Source of the DNA: Kibdelosporangium aridum
GTDB taxonomy: Bacteria > Actinomycetota > Actinomycetes > Mycobacteriales > Pseudonocardiaceae
Assembly (NCBI RefSeq): GCF_900176515.1
Contig: NZ_FWXV01000013.1
Span: forward strand, 186,001-250,000
Reading direction: 5' to 3'
Length of the DNA: 64,000 nucleotides
Shown here in pieces: positions 49,901 to 59,381 of the stretch. A program made the translations under genes and the position numbers. How positions within the stretch are numbered: the first letter of the stretch is position 1; every line of letters begins with the position of its first letter. A model generated the notes under the pieces. It did not search any database. It saw only the letters and a list, made by a program, of their open reading frames with translations, and was not told where the DNA came from.

Positions 49901-52847
49901 CAAGGCTGATCCCTCGGCGGATTACGACCAGTACGCGATCAACCAGCCGATGCAGACCTACAGCAACACCGGCGACGAGATCCTGGCTGCGGCCGAGGAA
50001 GCGGAGCGCGCCTCCATCCCGCAGCCGCCGGACCCGGACGAGATCCCGACACCACCGGACAGCCCGGAGGTGCCGATCCCGCCCGACCCCGACGTGGAAC
50101 CCCCGCCCGGCCGACGCAGGCGCCCGGCCGAGCCGGAACAGCCAGGCAGCGATCCGCTGGAGAAGCCCAGCCCACGCCCCAGGTTCCCGGCTGGACCGGA
50201 CATCCCCTCCCCGGAGGACCCGGATGCCGACCCGGATCCCCAGCGTCGCCGGTGGACATCGGAGCTGGACCCGGGCAACCCCCGGGCACGCCGCCGCGCC
50301 CTGCCTCGTGACCCAACCCGCCGCGCGGTAGAACCAGACGACAACCCAGAGACAACGGGCCGCCGCCGGATGCCGGACATCGCCGAGACTCCGGAAGCGG
50401 GACTGGCCGAGCCGACTGGCCGTCGCCGCATGCCTGACGCGGGCGAGATGCCGGAAACCCCTGCCGTATCAGGGGATCCAACCGGACGACGTCGAATGCC
50501 GGACATCGCCGACAAGATGGAAACCCTTATGGGGCCTGAAGAGTCGGCCGGGCGCCGCCGGATGCCGGACGCGGACGAAACCCCGCAAGCCCGCACGAAG
50601 CCGGGTGAGTCGACGGGGCGGCGCCGCATGCCGGAACCCTTTGAGGAACCGGAATTCTCCTCTCGCATCGAAGCGCCGAAGCCGGACGCCGGCCAGTCCA
50701 CCGGCCGCCGCCGCATGCCGCAATGGCCGGACAGCGCCGAAAGCCAAGGCGGCACGAACCCAGAAAGCCGTACCGCACCAGGTGAATCGACAGTCCGCCG
50801 TCGAATGCCAGACGCATGGCCGAGCGAGCCGGAGTCAACGGGCCGTCGGCTGATGCCCGAAGACGCGGCGCAGCCCGGTCGGCGCCGCGTCCCTGAGGAC
50901 GACCCGGAGTCCGGTCAGCGACGCATGCCCGAAGCGGAACTGGAGCCCGATCGTCGACTCATGCCGGAGAACGACATCGTCGAGCTGGAAACGCCAAGCG
51001 CTCCAGAGCGCACCGGACGCCGCCGGAAGCCTGACCCCCTGGACGACTTCGAGTACCAGCGCGGCACATCACTTGACCCGGCCGACGTCGCCCGCCGCCA
51101 CGAACCGGCCACAGGCAACGAGGAACTAGGCGAATCGGCAGGACGCCGAAGGATGCCGGATCCGGTCGGCCCGGAAACCGGATCGTCGGACCCACGTGGC
51201 GAGGCCGAGACGCCACGCGGATACGCGGGCCGCCGCCGCATGCCGGACCCAGACGGCCTCGACCAAGACCCACCGGCCGCCCGCGGAGCCGACGCACTGG
51301 GGCACGACGCATCGGGCCGCGACGCATTGGGGCGCAATGCACCGGGCCACGACGCACTGGACGAGCCCACTGGTCGCAGGAGGATGCCGGAGTCGGCCAG
51401 CGGTGCCGCGATCTCCGACGACCCGAGCGCAAGGCAGCGGCCCGGCGAGAAAACCCGGCCGAACATTTCCGAATCCCTTGGCCTGGAAGCAATCCTGGGC
51501 GAGGTCAGCGACCAGCGGGCGGCAGACCCGCGGATTGAACGCGGCACATCCAGCGGAATGTCCCGCAGAGAAGCGGGCCCGCACGAAGCTGCCGGTCGGC
51601 AGGAGCCAAGTGGATCCCCATCGGAAGAAAGTCGCCGCGAGCAGACCGATTGGCCGGTGCCGGATTCGCGGATGGCACGTGCGGTTCCGGATGAGCCAAC
51701 CGGCTCGCAGTTTTCTCGATCTGGCCAGTCGACCGGATCGTCGGGCTTGGCGGGGGTTCCCGGCGAGGACACCGGTCTGGCGTCAGATTCAAGGAGGCCG
51801 GGTGAATCGACCGGCTCGCAGTTGTCTCGAGCTGGGCAGTCGACCGGACCATCTGGGCTGGAAGCGATTCTCGGTGAGCAGACCGGCCGGTCTGCCCCCG
51901 ATTCTCGGACACCGCGCATCCGTTCCGACGCTTCTTCGCTGCGGGAAGCGATCCTGAGGCAAGCGTCCGGCCAGAGCGACTCCGAAGCCCAAGCGCAGTC
52001 CTCTGTGGACAATCAAAGCCCTGGCCCCGAGACCAGGCCGGGCCGCCGCCGCGCACCTGAACCGGTGCACCGGGATGAGCCCGAGCGCCGGAGCGAGTCT
52101 CCGCTGCCGCCCCCGCAGCGGCAGGACGCACTGCCCACCTCCCAGCGCCAGGACACGCTGCCCGCCTCGCGACGGCAAGACGCGCCGCTCACCTCGCAAT
52201 GGCAAGAGGTGCCGCCTACCTCCCAGCGGCAGGACGCGCCGCTCACCTCGCAATGGCAGGACGAAGTGCCCGCTTCGCAGCGGCAAGAGGTGCCGCCTAC
52301 CTCCCAGCGGCAAGACGCGCCATCCACCCCGCAACGGCAGGACCCGCCGCCCACTCCGCAGCGCCAGCAGGCGCTGCCGCCGCAACAATCCGGCCCGGTG
52401 GATGACTTTCCCACCAAAACCCCGGAAGTGTTCTCGTTGGGCCCCGAGGGTTTGTCCCGGCGTCCAGCTGTCGGCGAATCCGGTGCCGGCAAGGCAACTG
52501 AACCGGTCGAGAAACCGATTCAGCCGGACGAATCTCCCGTCGCTCGCCGGCTTTCCGCATCTGGCGTCGACGAATTGTCCAAGCGCCGACTCACCGAGGG
52601 GCGGCCGGAAAGGCCGCGCCGGCGCACTGAACGGGCCGCTGATGAGGCTGGCGACGACCGTCCCAGCCGGTTGCGGCGCAGGGAACGGACCGACTTGAAG
52701 TTGGCCGATTTGCTCGCTGAAGCCCTTGTGGCGTACCAGTCGTCAACGTCGGAGACCCCAGATCAGGACGTTCTGTCCGCCTATGAGGACCTTGATACGC
52801 CAACTGGTGAGGACACCGATCGGCATAGGGGTGAAACAGGCTATTGA
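46989..52847 (+). CDS. TPR + degenerate GGDEF protein with ~1,000-residue repetitive tail
   Basis: GTG 46989 lies 13 bases after ettA. Residues 1-~370 are alpha-helical TPR-like (LRANALMVAALVRLGKHAEA). Residues ~370-690 are Ala/Gly/Arg-rich and low-complexity. Residues ~697-870 match a GGDEF fold (DEETGLLNRQGLRRRL at the start, VSTGVAQYQEG near the end), but the GGDEF motif is replaced by EEGEL, so cyclase activity is unlikely. From ~900 the sequence is disordered and repetitive. It holds 15 copies of a TGRRRMPD-like octamer (nt ~50360-51400), GLEAILGE repeats and a 9-residue QDAPLTSQ unit. The long tail is unusual; an early stop from annotation error is ruled out because the frame is continuous. 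Confidence 0.85.
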   Translation: MTAGRKGTWSDGGTTDGELLAETADRLRWCAPELTLVFARQAATLADAAKDRVLALRANALMVAALVRLGKHAEAVEPAVSALRDAENAGERDLAGSVRVDLAASTRAVGLTGSAFVLVRPMLEGSDTRPAVRAGALAEIVGGLAQAGRLEIIDEVLSEADRLYAADDMLSGDVRRILRALLCARIASFRRRWGNATGAVAAATEGMTLLDGLSDPGTDSGQARAELGLEMVSALLDAGEETAAVGQADQTLTQPVRATSAAAIGRLMLILATRVHFPAGRAKEAHALLAEIVRVARRHELDGLLADVLTSLAYAQEADGDLTEALNSLRSARAAEQRRLRADTLARLIVLEELGAGTRLPDDTESLLRRVVRTPARSNPDATGTEMSSREAASREMSGRELAGRGIGPGPRPRPNRGAGTYDSVGYERTGRGTEGYDLAAAASQDYEAAASQPATERYGLVSQDYSVTYDLEGYPTLTTRGYDLASSLGVADDAGSGDTSERVGRRRSASTSAGEPTAPGTDMSAGAGYGSAFGTGTGAGTAGGGGGEGGGGGAPGTSGLAASGVGGSSPHDILGRELAGWEMVARERAAMDLAGQTRAGSDLIAADRAAPEWAGADPAAVDRVVGRAAVDRAAEDMHADEAERLGAADVADVESESDWAATASAAVGSASDEPNRPKGRRAADSDKPKWPDPSQNERDEETGLLNRQGLRRRLAAARRQARPTALTLVRLEPSGDEPEPEPHKKDPDSTDRFSAALIKAIDTAGAGRIPPEIDPDVLTSLADHVRDMAPHDAELARPEEGELAVLLPDTTRDEAEQFAATLRETVSASDWDPEDPARGVNVSTGVAQYQEGTSEDALLSAAREALTHTEQESGRPDWQSVEPLYDLPPEDSGYTFIQEYAGLQSDVADPEMAEYLAGFPLPDYGRQWPSADEPGMPQDDSAEAEGGRSVLDRLDITRGSGGRRRAPDAFKADPSADYDQYAINQPMQTYSNTGDEILAAAEEAERASIPQPPDPDEIPTPPDSPEVPIPPDPDVEPPPGRRRRPAEPEQPGSDPLEKPSPRPRFPAGPDIPSPEDPDADPDPQRRRWTSELDPGNPRARRRALPRDPTRRAVEPDDNPETTGRRRMPDIAETPEAGLAEPTGRRRMPDAGEMPETPAVSGDPTGRRRMPDIADKMETLMGPEESAGRRRMPDADETPQARTKPGESTGRRRMPEPFEEPEFSSRIEAPKPDAGQSTGRRRMPQWPDSAESQGGTNPESRTAPGESTVRRRMPDAWPSEPESTGRRLMPEDAAQPGRRRVPEDDPESGQRRMPEAELEPDRRLMPENDIVELETPSAPERTGRRRKPDPLDDFEYQRGTSLDPADVARRHEPATGNEELGESAGRRRMPDPVGPETGSSDPRGEAETPRGYAGRRRMPDPDGLDQDPPAARGADALGHDASGRDALGRNAPGHDALDEPTGRRRMPESASGAAISDDPSARQRPGEKTRPNISESLGLEAILGEVSDQRAADPRIERGTSSGMSRREAGPHEAAGRQEPSGSPSEESRREQTDWPVPDSRMARAVPDEPTGSQFSRSGQSTGSSGLAGVPGEDTGLASDSRRPGESTGSQLSRAGQSTGPSGLEAILGEQTGRSAPDSRTPRIRSDASSLREAILRQASGQSDSEAQAQSSVDNQSPGPETRPGRRRAPEPVHRDEPERRSESPLPPPQRQDALPTSQRQDTLPASRRQDAPLTSQWQEVPPTSQRQDAPLTSQWQDEVPASQRQEVPPTSQRQDAPSTPQRQDPPPTPQRQQALPPQQSGPVDDFPTKTPEVFSLGPEGLSRRPAVGESGAGKATEPVEKPIQPDESPVARRLSASGVDELSKRRLTEGRPERPRRRTERAADEAGDDRPSRLRRRERTDLKLADLLAEALVAYQSSTSETPDQDVLSAYEDLDTPTGEDTDRHRGETGY
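52119..52385 (+). repeat. 27-bp tandem minisatellite inside the TPR/GGDEF gene
   Basis: Nine full 27-bp units and one partial unit encode nonapeptides such as RQDAPLTSQ and WQEVPPTSQ. Some units are almost identical in DNA (52201 and 52282 onward), indicating recent expansion. The number of units could vary between strains. Confidence 0.85.
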
Positions 52848-52991
52848 AGCCCCCTAAATGAATATCAAGTCCCACTGGTGGTTGCATGGCTCACAGGCGC
52901 GGCCAACTAGGGTTAGGCCGCAGCTGGCACAACAAACTGGCACAACGAAGTGCCGCACAGGGTGCCGACGAGCGTGTGGAGCCGGGAGAAC

Positions 52992-55900
52992 ATGACCTCG
53001 ACTGGAGTCCAGTCCCATCCGAACCCCGTCGCGGCCAAAGCCGCCGCACCGGCCAGCCCTGAGCAGATCAGGGACGAGCTGGTGGCGCAGGCCGCCGGAT
53101 CGGCCACCGAGATCGCCGACTTGATCCGGCTCTACTACCGCTATGTGCCACCGGAGGAGGTCATCGACTTCGCTCCGGCCGACCTGGTCGGCGCCGTGCG
53201 AGCGCACCTCGACCTGGCCGCGCAGCGGGTGCCCGGACGTCCGGTGATCCGGCCGATCAACCCGACGGCCGAGGCGGACGGCTGGTCCACCACGTCGACC
53301 GTGATCCAGATCGTCACCGACGACATGCCGTACCTCGTCGAGTCCGTCAGCGCCGAGCTTGTCCGCAGTGGCGTGCAGGTTCAGCGCGTGGTGCACCCCA
53401 TCGTCGTGGTGCGCAGGGACGTCGCCGGCAAGCTGCACGAGGTCCTGCCGACCGCCGACCCGGGCGAGCCGCCGGCGGACGCGCTGGTCGAGTCGTGGAT
53501 GTACATCGAGATCGACCTGGTCACCGACCCTGATCGGGGCCGGGCCATCGCCACCGGGCTGTACTCGGTGCTCAACGATGTCCGTGAGGTCGTCGAGGAC
53601 GCCGCCAAGATGGCCGGTCAGGCCCAGCACCTCGCCGACCAGCTGGAAGCCGACCCTCCGCCGTTGGAGGACACCGACATCCACGACGGCATCGCGTTGT
53701 TGCGCTGGCTGGCCGACGGGCACTTCACGTTCCTTGGCTACCGGCAGTACGAGCTGGTGACGGGCGACGGCGACCCCGCGTTGAAGGCCGTGCTCGCGAC
53801 CGGTCTGGGTGTCCTGCGACAGGACAGCCTCGCCGCGCGCAGCCTGACCGCGGGCCCTGACTCGATGGTGACGTCCGCGCTGGCGCCGAAGCTGCTCGTG
53901 CTCACCGAGGCGAGTGCTCCGTCCACAGTGCACCGATCGGTCTACCCGTACTACGTCGGCGTGAAGACGTTCGACGAGAACGGCCAAGTCACCGGCGAGC
54001 ACCGGTTCCTCGGTGTGTTCACCACGACCGCGTTGCACGAGAACGTTCTGGACATCCCGGTCGTCGAGCGGCGTGTACGCGAGGTGATCCACGAGGCCGG
54101 GTTCCCGCTGGAGTCGTACTCCGGCCAGCGGATGCTCGAAGTCATCCAGAACTGGCCGCGCGCGGAACTGTTCTCGTCCACCGCGGAATCGTTGTACGCG
54201 ACCGCGACCGGCGTCATCGCGCTGGCCGACAGACGCAGGCTGCGGCTGTTTTTGCGCCGCGACCCCTATGGCCGGTTCTTCTCGTGCTTCGTGTTCCTGC
54301 CACGTGACCGGTACACCACGACGACCCGGCTGGCCATGCAGGAGGTCCTGCTGGCCGAGCTGAACGGCTCGAACCTGGAGTACAACGCGCGGATCGGCGA
54401 GTTCTCGCTCGCCCAGGTGTATTTCACCGTGCACACCGACCCGCAGCACCAGCAGCAGATCGAGCCGGACGTGCCGCGCATCCAGGAGCGGCTCGCCGAG
54501 GCCATCCGCAGCTGGGAAGACCTGATGGCCGAGGCCGTGGTCGCCGAGCAGCGGGAGAAGACCGGCAACGGCGCGACCGGCGCGGTGTCGATCGGCACGG
54601 AGTCCGCCTCCCAGCAGGGCCAGCGCCTCGCGGGCATCTTCCCCGAGGCCTACAAGGAGGACTTCACCGCCACTGAGGCGTTGCACGACCTGCGCAGGCT
54701 GCAAGCCCTCGGCAACGAGGGCGACATGGACATCCGGTTCTACGTCCCCGAGGACCCCAAGCCGGGGGAGCGGCGGTTCAAGCTCTACCTCTGCGGTGAC
54801 GGCGTCACGCTCTCGCAGGTGCTGCCCGTGCTGACGGCGATGGGCGTCGAGGTGATCGACGAGCGCCCGTACGAGTTGCGCAACGACAGCGGCGTCGCGT
54901 GGTGGATCTACGACTTCGGCCTGCGTCTGGACCCGTCGCTGCTGAAGGACCGGACCGACGAGGACATCGAGCTGGTCAGGACCCAGTTCCAGGACGCGTT
55001 CGCGGCTGCGTGGCGCGGCGACGCCGAAGTGGACCGCTTCAACGCGCTGGTGCTGCGCGCGGGCATCAGCTGGCGGCAGGCCACGATCCTGCGCGCGTAC
55101 TCGCGCTACCTGCGGCAGGCCAGCACGCCGTTCAGCCAGGAGTACATCGAGGACACCGTCCTCAAGCACACCGACGTCGCGACCGCGCTGGTGAAGCTGT
55201 TCGAGTGCCGGTTCGACGTCAACGCCGACGAGCAGAGCAGGCTCTCCAGCCTGAAGGCACAGGTCGACGCGATCACCGGGATGATCGACGAGGTCACCAG
55301 CCTCGACGAGGACCGGATCCTGCGCAGCCTGCTGACCCTGATCAACGCCACGCTGCGGACGAACTACATGGTCAGTGACGCTGAGGGCAACCCGCGGCCG
55401 TACCTGGCGATGAAGCTGGACCCGCGTGCGGTGCCGGAACTGCCCCAGCCACGGCCGCGGTTCGAGATCTTCGTGTACTCGCCGCGCGTGGAGGGCGTGC
55501 ACCTGCGGTTCGGGCCGGTCGCGCGAGGCGGTCTGCGGTGGTCCGACCGCCGCGAGGACTTCCGCACCGAGATCCTCGGCCTGGTCAAGGCCCAGGCGGT
55601 GAAGAACGCCGTGATCGTGCCGGTCGGCGCGAAGGGCGGGTTCGTGGTCAAGCGGCCGCCCGCCATGACCGGCGACCCCGGACTGGACCGTCAGGCGCAG
55701 CTGAACGAGGGCATCGCGTGCTACCGCATGTTCATCTCCGGCTTGCTGGACCTGACCGACAACCTCGAAGCGGGCAAGACAATCCCGGCCTCGCAGGTCG
55801 TGCGCTACGACAGCGACGACAGCTACCTCGTGGTCGCGGCGGACAAGGGCACGGCGACGTTCTCCGACATCGCCAACGAGGTCGCCAAGGACTACGGCTT

Positions 55901-57965
55901 CTGGCTGGGTGACGCGTTCGCGTCCGGCGGCTCGGTCGGCTACGACCACAAGGCCATGGGCATCACCGCGCGCGGCGCGTGGGAGAGCGTGAAGCGCCAC
56001 TTCCGCGAGCTCGGCGTGGACACCCAGACGCAGGACTTCACGGTCGTCGGCGTCGGTGACATGTCCGGTGACGTGTTCGGCAACGGGATGCTGCTGTCCG
56101 AGCACATCCGCCTGGTCGCGGCGTTCGACCACCGGCACATCTTCATCGACCCGAACCCGGACGCGGCCACCTCCTACGCCGAGCGGCGCCGCATGTTCGA
56201 GCTGCCGCGTTCCTCGTGGGACGACTACGACCGGTCGCTGATCAGCAAGGGCGGCGGGGTCTGGCCGCGCACCACGAAGTCGATCCCGCTGAGTGCCGAG
56301 ATCATCGAGGCGCTCGGCCTGCCCGAGGGCACCACCAAGCTCTCGCCGTTCGAGCTGATGCGCTCGATCCTGCTGGCCCCGGTCGACCTGCTGTGGAACG
56401 GCGGCATCGGCACGTACGTCAAGGCGTCCAGCGAGTCGCACGGCGACGTCGGCGACAAGGCCAACGACGCGATCCGGGTCAACGGCTCGGACCTGCGCGT
56501 GAAGGTGGTCGGTGAGGGCGGCAACCTGGGCCTGACCCAGCGCGGCCGGATCGAGTTCGCCCGCTCGGGCGGCAAGGTCAACACCGACGCGCTGGACAAC
56601 TCGGCCGGGGTGGACTGCTCCGACCACGAGGTCAACATCAAGATCATGCTGGACCACCTGCTCACCAGCGGGAAGCTGACCGGGCAGCAACGCAACGAGC
56701 TGCTGGCCGAGATGACCGACGAGGTCGCCGACCTGGTGCTGGCCGACAACTACCGGCAGAACGCGGTGATGGGCGTCAGCCGGGCGCACGCCGCGCCGAT
56801 GCTGTCGGTGCACGCCCGCCTGGTCGCCGAAATGGTGGAGAACAACGGCCTGGACCGTGAGCTGGAGGCGTTGCCCTCGGCGCAGAAGTTCAAGGAACTG
56901 GAGAAGGCGGGCGAGGGCCTGACCTCACCGGAGCTGGCGACCCTGCTCGCGCACGTCAAACTCGGCCTCAAGGAACAGCTGCTGGCCAGCGAACTGCCCA
57001 GCCAGAGTGTGTTCGCCAGCCGGTTGACCGACTACTTCCCAAGCCAATTGCGGGAACGGTTCGGTGACGCGATCGCGGCGCACCCGCTCAGCCGCGAGAT
57101 CACCACGACGGTGCTGGCCAACGAGGTCATCGACGGCGCCGGAATCACATACCCGTTCCGGCTCGCTGAGGAGATCCACGCCTCCGCGACCGACGCGGTG
57201 CGTGCTTTCACCGTGGTGACCAGGGTGTACGACCTGCCAGCCATCTGGCGGGAGATCGACGCGCTGGACAACCGGATCCCGACCGAGATCGCCGACCAGA
57301 TGGTCCTGGAGACCCGGCGGCTGCTCGACCGCGCGTCGCGCTGGCTGCTGTCCAACCGGCCGCAGCCGCTCGCGGTCGGCGCGGAGATCAACCGGTTCTC
57401 CCGCGTGGTCAAGGTGATCGCGCCCAAGGTGCGCAACCTGCTGCGTGGCCAGGCCAAACAAGCCGTGGAGAACGACACCGCGGAACTGGTCCGGCACGGC
57501 GTGCCCGAGGCGCTGGCCGGGCGGGTCGCCGCGCTGCTGGACGCTTACGGCCTGCTGGACGTGATCGAGGTGGCCGAACTGGCCGAGCGCGAGGCCGGGA
57601 TGGACATGGAACGCAGCCCGCTGGAGACCGCGGAGCTGTACTACGCCATGGCCGACCACATCGACGTCGACCAAGTGCTGACGTTCATCAGCGGCCTGGA
57701 ACGCGGCAACCGCTGGCATGCTTTGGCGCGACTGGCGTTGCGGGACGACGTGTACTCGTCGCTGCGGTCGATCACGCTGGACGCGTTGCAGCACAGCGAC
57801 CCCGGCCAGAGTGCGCAGCAGAAGATCGAGAACTGGGAGAAGGCGAACGCCTCCCGGCTGGCCAGGGCCCGCATGGCACTCGACGAACTGCGGCACTCCG
57901 CCAGCCGGCTGGACCTCGCCATGCTGTCGGTCGCCGCACGCCAGATCCGCAGCATGATTCGCTGA
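52992..57965 (+). CDS. gdh: NAD-specific glutamate dehydrogenase (large, GDH2/L_180-type)
   Basis: ATG 52992 is preceded by CGGGAGAAC. The 1,657-residue protein fits the large NAD-GDH family that interconverts glutamate and 2-oxoglutarate. The N-terminal half is regulatory (DDMPYLVESVSAELVRSG, ACT-like). The catalytic half begins near residue ~800 with RFGPVARGGLRWSDRREDFR and KNAVIVPVGAKGGFV (active-site Lys region). Then comes the Rossmann-like part (GDMSGDVFGNG) and a helical C-terminal region. In actinobacteria such enzymes are inhibited by GarA; that regulator is not in the window. Confidence 0.96.
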   Translation: MTSTGVQSHPNPVAAKAAAPASPEQIRDELVAQAAGSATEIADLIRLYYRYVPPEEVIDFAPADLVGAVRAHLDLAAQRVPGRPVIRPINPTAEADGWSTTSTVIQIVTDDMPYLVESVSAELVRSGVQVQRVVHPIVVVRRDVAGKLHEVLPTADPGEPPADALVESWMYIEIDLVTDPDRGRAIATGLYSVLNDVREVVEDAAKMAGQAQHLADQLEADPPPLEDTDIHDGIALLRWLADGHFTFLGYRQYELVTGDGDPALKAVLATGLGVLRQDSLAARSLTAGPDSMVTSALAPKLLVLTEASAPSTVHRSVYPYYVGVKTFDENGQVTGEHRFLGVFTTTALHENVLDIPVVERRVREVIHEAGFPLESYSGQRMLEVIQNWPRAELFSSTAESLYATATGVIALADRRRLRLFLRRDPYGRFFSCFVFLPRDRYTTTTRLAMQEVLLAELNGSNLEYNARIGEFSLAQVYFTVHTDPQHQQQIEPDVPRIQERLAEAIRSWEDLMAEAVVAEQREKTGNGATGAVSIGTESASQQGQRLAGIFPEAYKEDFTATEALHDLRRLQALGNEGDMDIRFYVPEDPKPGERRFKLYLCGDGVTLSQVLPVLTAMGVEVIDERPYELRNDSGVAWWIYDFGLRLDPSLLKDRTDEDIELVRTQFQDAFAAAWRGDAEVDRFNALVLRAGISWRQATILRAYSRYLRQASTPFSQEYIEDTVLKHTDVATALVKLFECRFDVNADEQSRLSSLKAQVDAITGMIDEVTSLDEDRILRSLLTLINATLRTNYMVSDAEGNPRPYLAMKLDPRAVPELPQPRPRFEIFVYSPRVEGVHLRFGPVARGGLRWSDRREDFRTEILGLVKAQAVKNAVIVPVGAKGGFVVKRPPAMTGDPGLDRQAQLNEGIACYRMFISGLLDLTDNLEAGKTIPASQVVRYDSDDSYLVVAADKGTATFSDIANEVAKDYGFWLGDAFASGGSVGYDHKAMGITARGAWESVKRHFRELGVDTQTQDFTVVGVGDMSGDVFGNGMLLSEHIRLVAAFDHRHIFIDPNPDAATSYAERRRMFELPRSSWDDYDRSLISKGGGVWPRTTKSIPLSAEIIEALGLPEGTTKLSPFELMRSILLAPVDLLWNGGIGTYVKASSESHGDVGDKANDAIRVNGSDLRVKVVGEGGNLGLTQRGRIEFARSGGKVNTDALDNSAGVDCSDHEVNIKIMLDHLLTSGKLTGQQRNELLAEMTDEVADLVLADNYRQNAVMGVSRAHAAPMLSVHARLVAEMVENNGLDRELEALPSAQKFKELEKAGEGLTSPELATLLAHVKLGLKEQLLASELPSQSVFASRLTDYFPSQLRERFGDAIAAHPLSREITTTVLANEVIDGAGITYPFRLAEEIHASATDAVRAFTVVTRVYDLPAIWREIDALDNRIPTEIADQMVLETRRLLDRASRWLLSNRPQPLAVGAEINRFSRVVKVIAPKVRNLLRGQAKQAVENDTAELVRHGVPEALAGRVAALLDAYGLLDVIEVAELAEREAGMDMERSPLETAELYYAMADHIDVDQVLTFISGLERGNRWHALARLALRDDVYSSLRSITLDALQHSDPGQSAQQKIENWEKANASRLARARMALDELRHSASRLDLAMLSVAARQIRSMIR

Positions 57966-57985
57966 TTCGCTGGAGGAGGTTCGCG

Positions 57986-58420
57986 GTGGGTGTGTATCAC
58001 GCGACGGTCTGGCCGCGGTGGTCCGATATGGACTCCTACCGGCACGTCAACCACGCGCAGACGATCACGCTGCTCGAGGAGGCCAGGCTCCAGCTGCTGT
58101 ACGGCGAAGGAGCCCGGCACGGCGCGGGCATGGTCGACGGTGGGCTGGTCGTCGCACGGCTGGAAGCGGTGTACCACGCACCGCTTTTCGTCAACGGCTA
58201 CCCGTTCCGCGTGGCCTTGTCGATCACCCGGATGCGGGTCGCCGACTTCACCATCCACCAGGTCGTCCACTGCGGACCTTCGGAGGACGACAAGGTGGGG
58301 GTCGTCGCGGACGTCACCCTGGCGCCGTACGATCTGCAGAACGAGAGGCCCCGGCGCTTGACCGACGCGGAACGGGACTTCCTTGCTGGCTGGCGGTCCG
58401 GGGGCGACGAGGGTGTCTGA
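57986..58420 (+). CDS. Hotdog-fold acyl-CoA thioesterase (4HBT-like)
   Basis: GTG 57986 lies after a strong GGAGGAGG. The 144-residue protein shows the hotdog pattern: VWPRWSDMDSYRHVNHAQTITLLEEAR with the conserved Asp and NH, VARLEAVYHAPLFV and FTIHQVVH. It probably hydrolyses acyl-CoA. It sits 20 bases after the GDH gene and overlaps the next gene by 8 bases, suggesting an operon. Confidence 0.9.
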   Translation: MGVYHATVWPRWSDMDSYRHVNHAQTITLLEEARLQLLYGEGARHGAGMVDGGLVVARLEAVYHAPLFVNGYPFRVALSITRMRVADFTIHQVVHCGPSEDDKVGVVADVTLAPYDLQNERPRRLTDAERDFLAGWRSGGDEGV

Positions 58421-59063
58421 GCTTACTTTCGGTGACTCGCACGAGCGGGACGACCTTGGCGCGTTCGTCGCCAGGGCGGTGCGGCTCGACAGCGACTCGG
58501 TCGTGAGACTGCGAGCGCGCAACAGCGGCACTACCGGTGAGGGCCTGATCGACGCCTGGGTGGCGACGCCGTTCGACGTGCTCGCCACGCGCACTGTGCG
58601 CGGATCGATGAGCCCGGACGACGTGACCGTCGCGGGCAACGACCTGCTCGCGGCGTTGGCGATCGTGCGCGGTGAGACGGTGGACCCAGGCCTGCCGCGC
58701 GACCTGATGTGGCGTTCCGCGCTGCCGCCCGGCCAGGGCTGGCAGGTCATCGACCAGCTGCCCGCCGAGGTCGTGTCCTCGCTCGCGGACCGTGGCCTGA
58801 CGGTGGCGCGCGAGAACGTGGGTCCACACGGCACACCGCCCGCGTCACTGCTCGACCAGACCGTGCTGACGGTCAGCAGCGACGGCATGGAGATCAAGGT
58901 GCCGTTGCGGTGCCTGTTCGCCATGTCCGGCATGGGGTTCATCGGCAATGAAGGACCCGACGAGCATGTCCGGGTGACCGCGACCGACTCGTGGCTGCGC
59001 ATCGACGCCCGCTTCGGCGCGGTCGTACGCCGCCGTCACGCCCTTCTGCCGTTGCTCGTTTGA
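58413..59063 (+). CDS. Conserved hypothetical protein
   Basis: GTG 58413 overlaps the thioesterase stop; an in-frame ATG at 58383 would overlap it by 38 bases. The 216-residue product has no signal or membrane segments. It contains mixed alpha/beta sequence (DAWVATPFDVLATRTVRG, TVAGNDLLAALAIVRGE, HGTPPASLLDQTVLTV). I recognise it only as a protein conserved in actinomycetes next to this thioesterase. The function is unknown; coupling suggests a role in the same pathway. Confidence 0.75.
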   Translation: MSELTFGDSHERDDLGAFVARAVRLDSDSVVRLRARNSGTTGEGLIDAWVATPFDVLATRTVRGSMSPDDVTVAGNDLLAALAIVRGETVDPGLPRDLMWRSALPPGQGWQVIDQLPAEVVSSLADRGLTVARENVGPHGTPPASLLDQTVLTVSSDGMEIKVPLRCLFAMSGMGFIGNEGPDEHVRVTATDSWLRIDARFGAVVRRRHALLPLLV

Positions 59064-59108
59064 CTCTTGTAAGGAGCACCCGCGGCTTGAAGGGTGCATG
59101 CTGTCGTC

Positions 59109-59381
59109 ATGAGCCAGAAGGACGACAAGCCCGCTGAGGACGTGTTAGCCAAGGAATGGCTGGCGGAGACGTTCCCAGAGCCCGAGCCGTGGCCGGAACC
59201 TCGTCCAGCCGCGCCGGAGCAGCAGCCGTACGTGGTGCAGAACAAGCACTCCAGGATCGGTGACGGCCTGCGCGGCGCTGCGGCCCTCGCGGCAGGTCTC
59301 TACGTCTATGACGCCGTCACCGACGACTCGGACGACACAGGCGCCGTCGACACGGGCGGCGGCGACTTCAGCGCCTCCTAG
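59109..59381 (+). CDS. Small hypothetical protein with acidic, Pro-rich N-terminus
   Basis: ATG 59109 gives 90 residues: a charged N-terminal half with Glu/Pro repeats (FPEPEPWPEPRPAAPEQQ), a weak hydrophobic segment around 55-68 (GLRGAAALAAGLYVYDAV) and an acidic Gly/Asp tail. It may associate with the membrane. Its stop codon shares CTAG with the convergent glucosidase gene. No family is recognised. Confidence 0.6.
   Translation: MSQKDDKPAEDVLAKEWLAETFPEPEPWPEPRPAAPEQQPYVVQNKHSRIGDGLRGAAALAAGLYVYDAVTDDSDDTGAVDTGGGDFSAS

Noticed and set aside
52854..56813. Minus-strand open frame of 1,319 codons opposite the GDH gene
   Set aside because: The plus strand encodes an unmistakable NAD-glutamate dehydrogenase; the opposite frame is low-complexity Arg/His/Val sequence.
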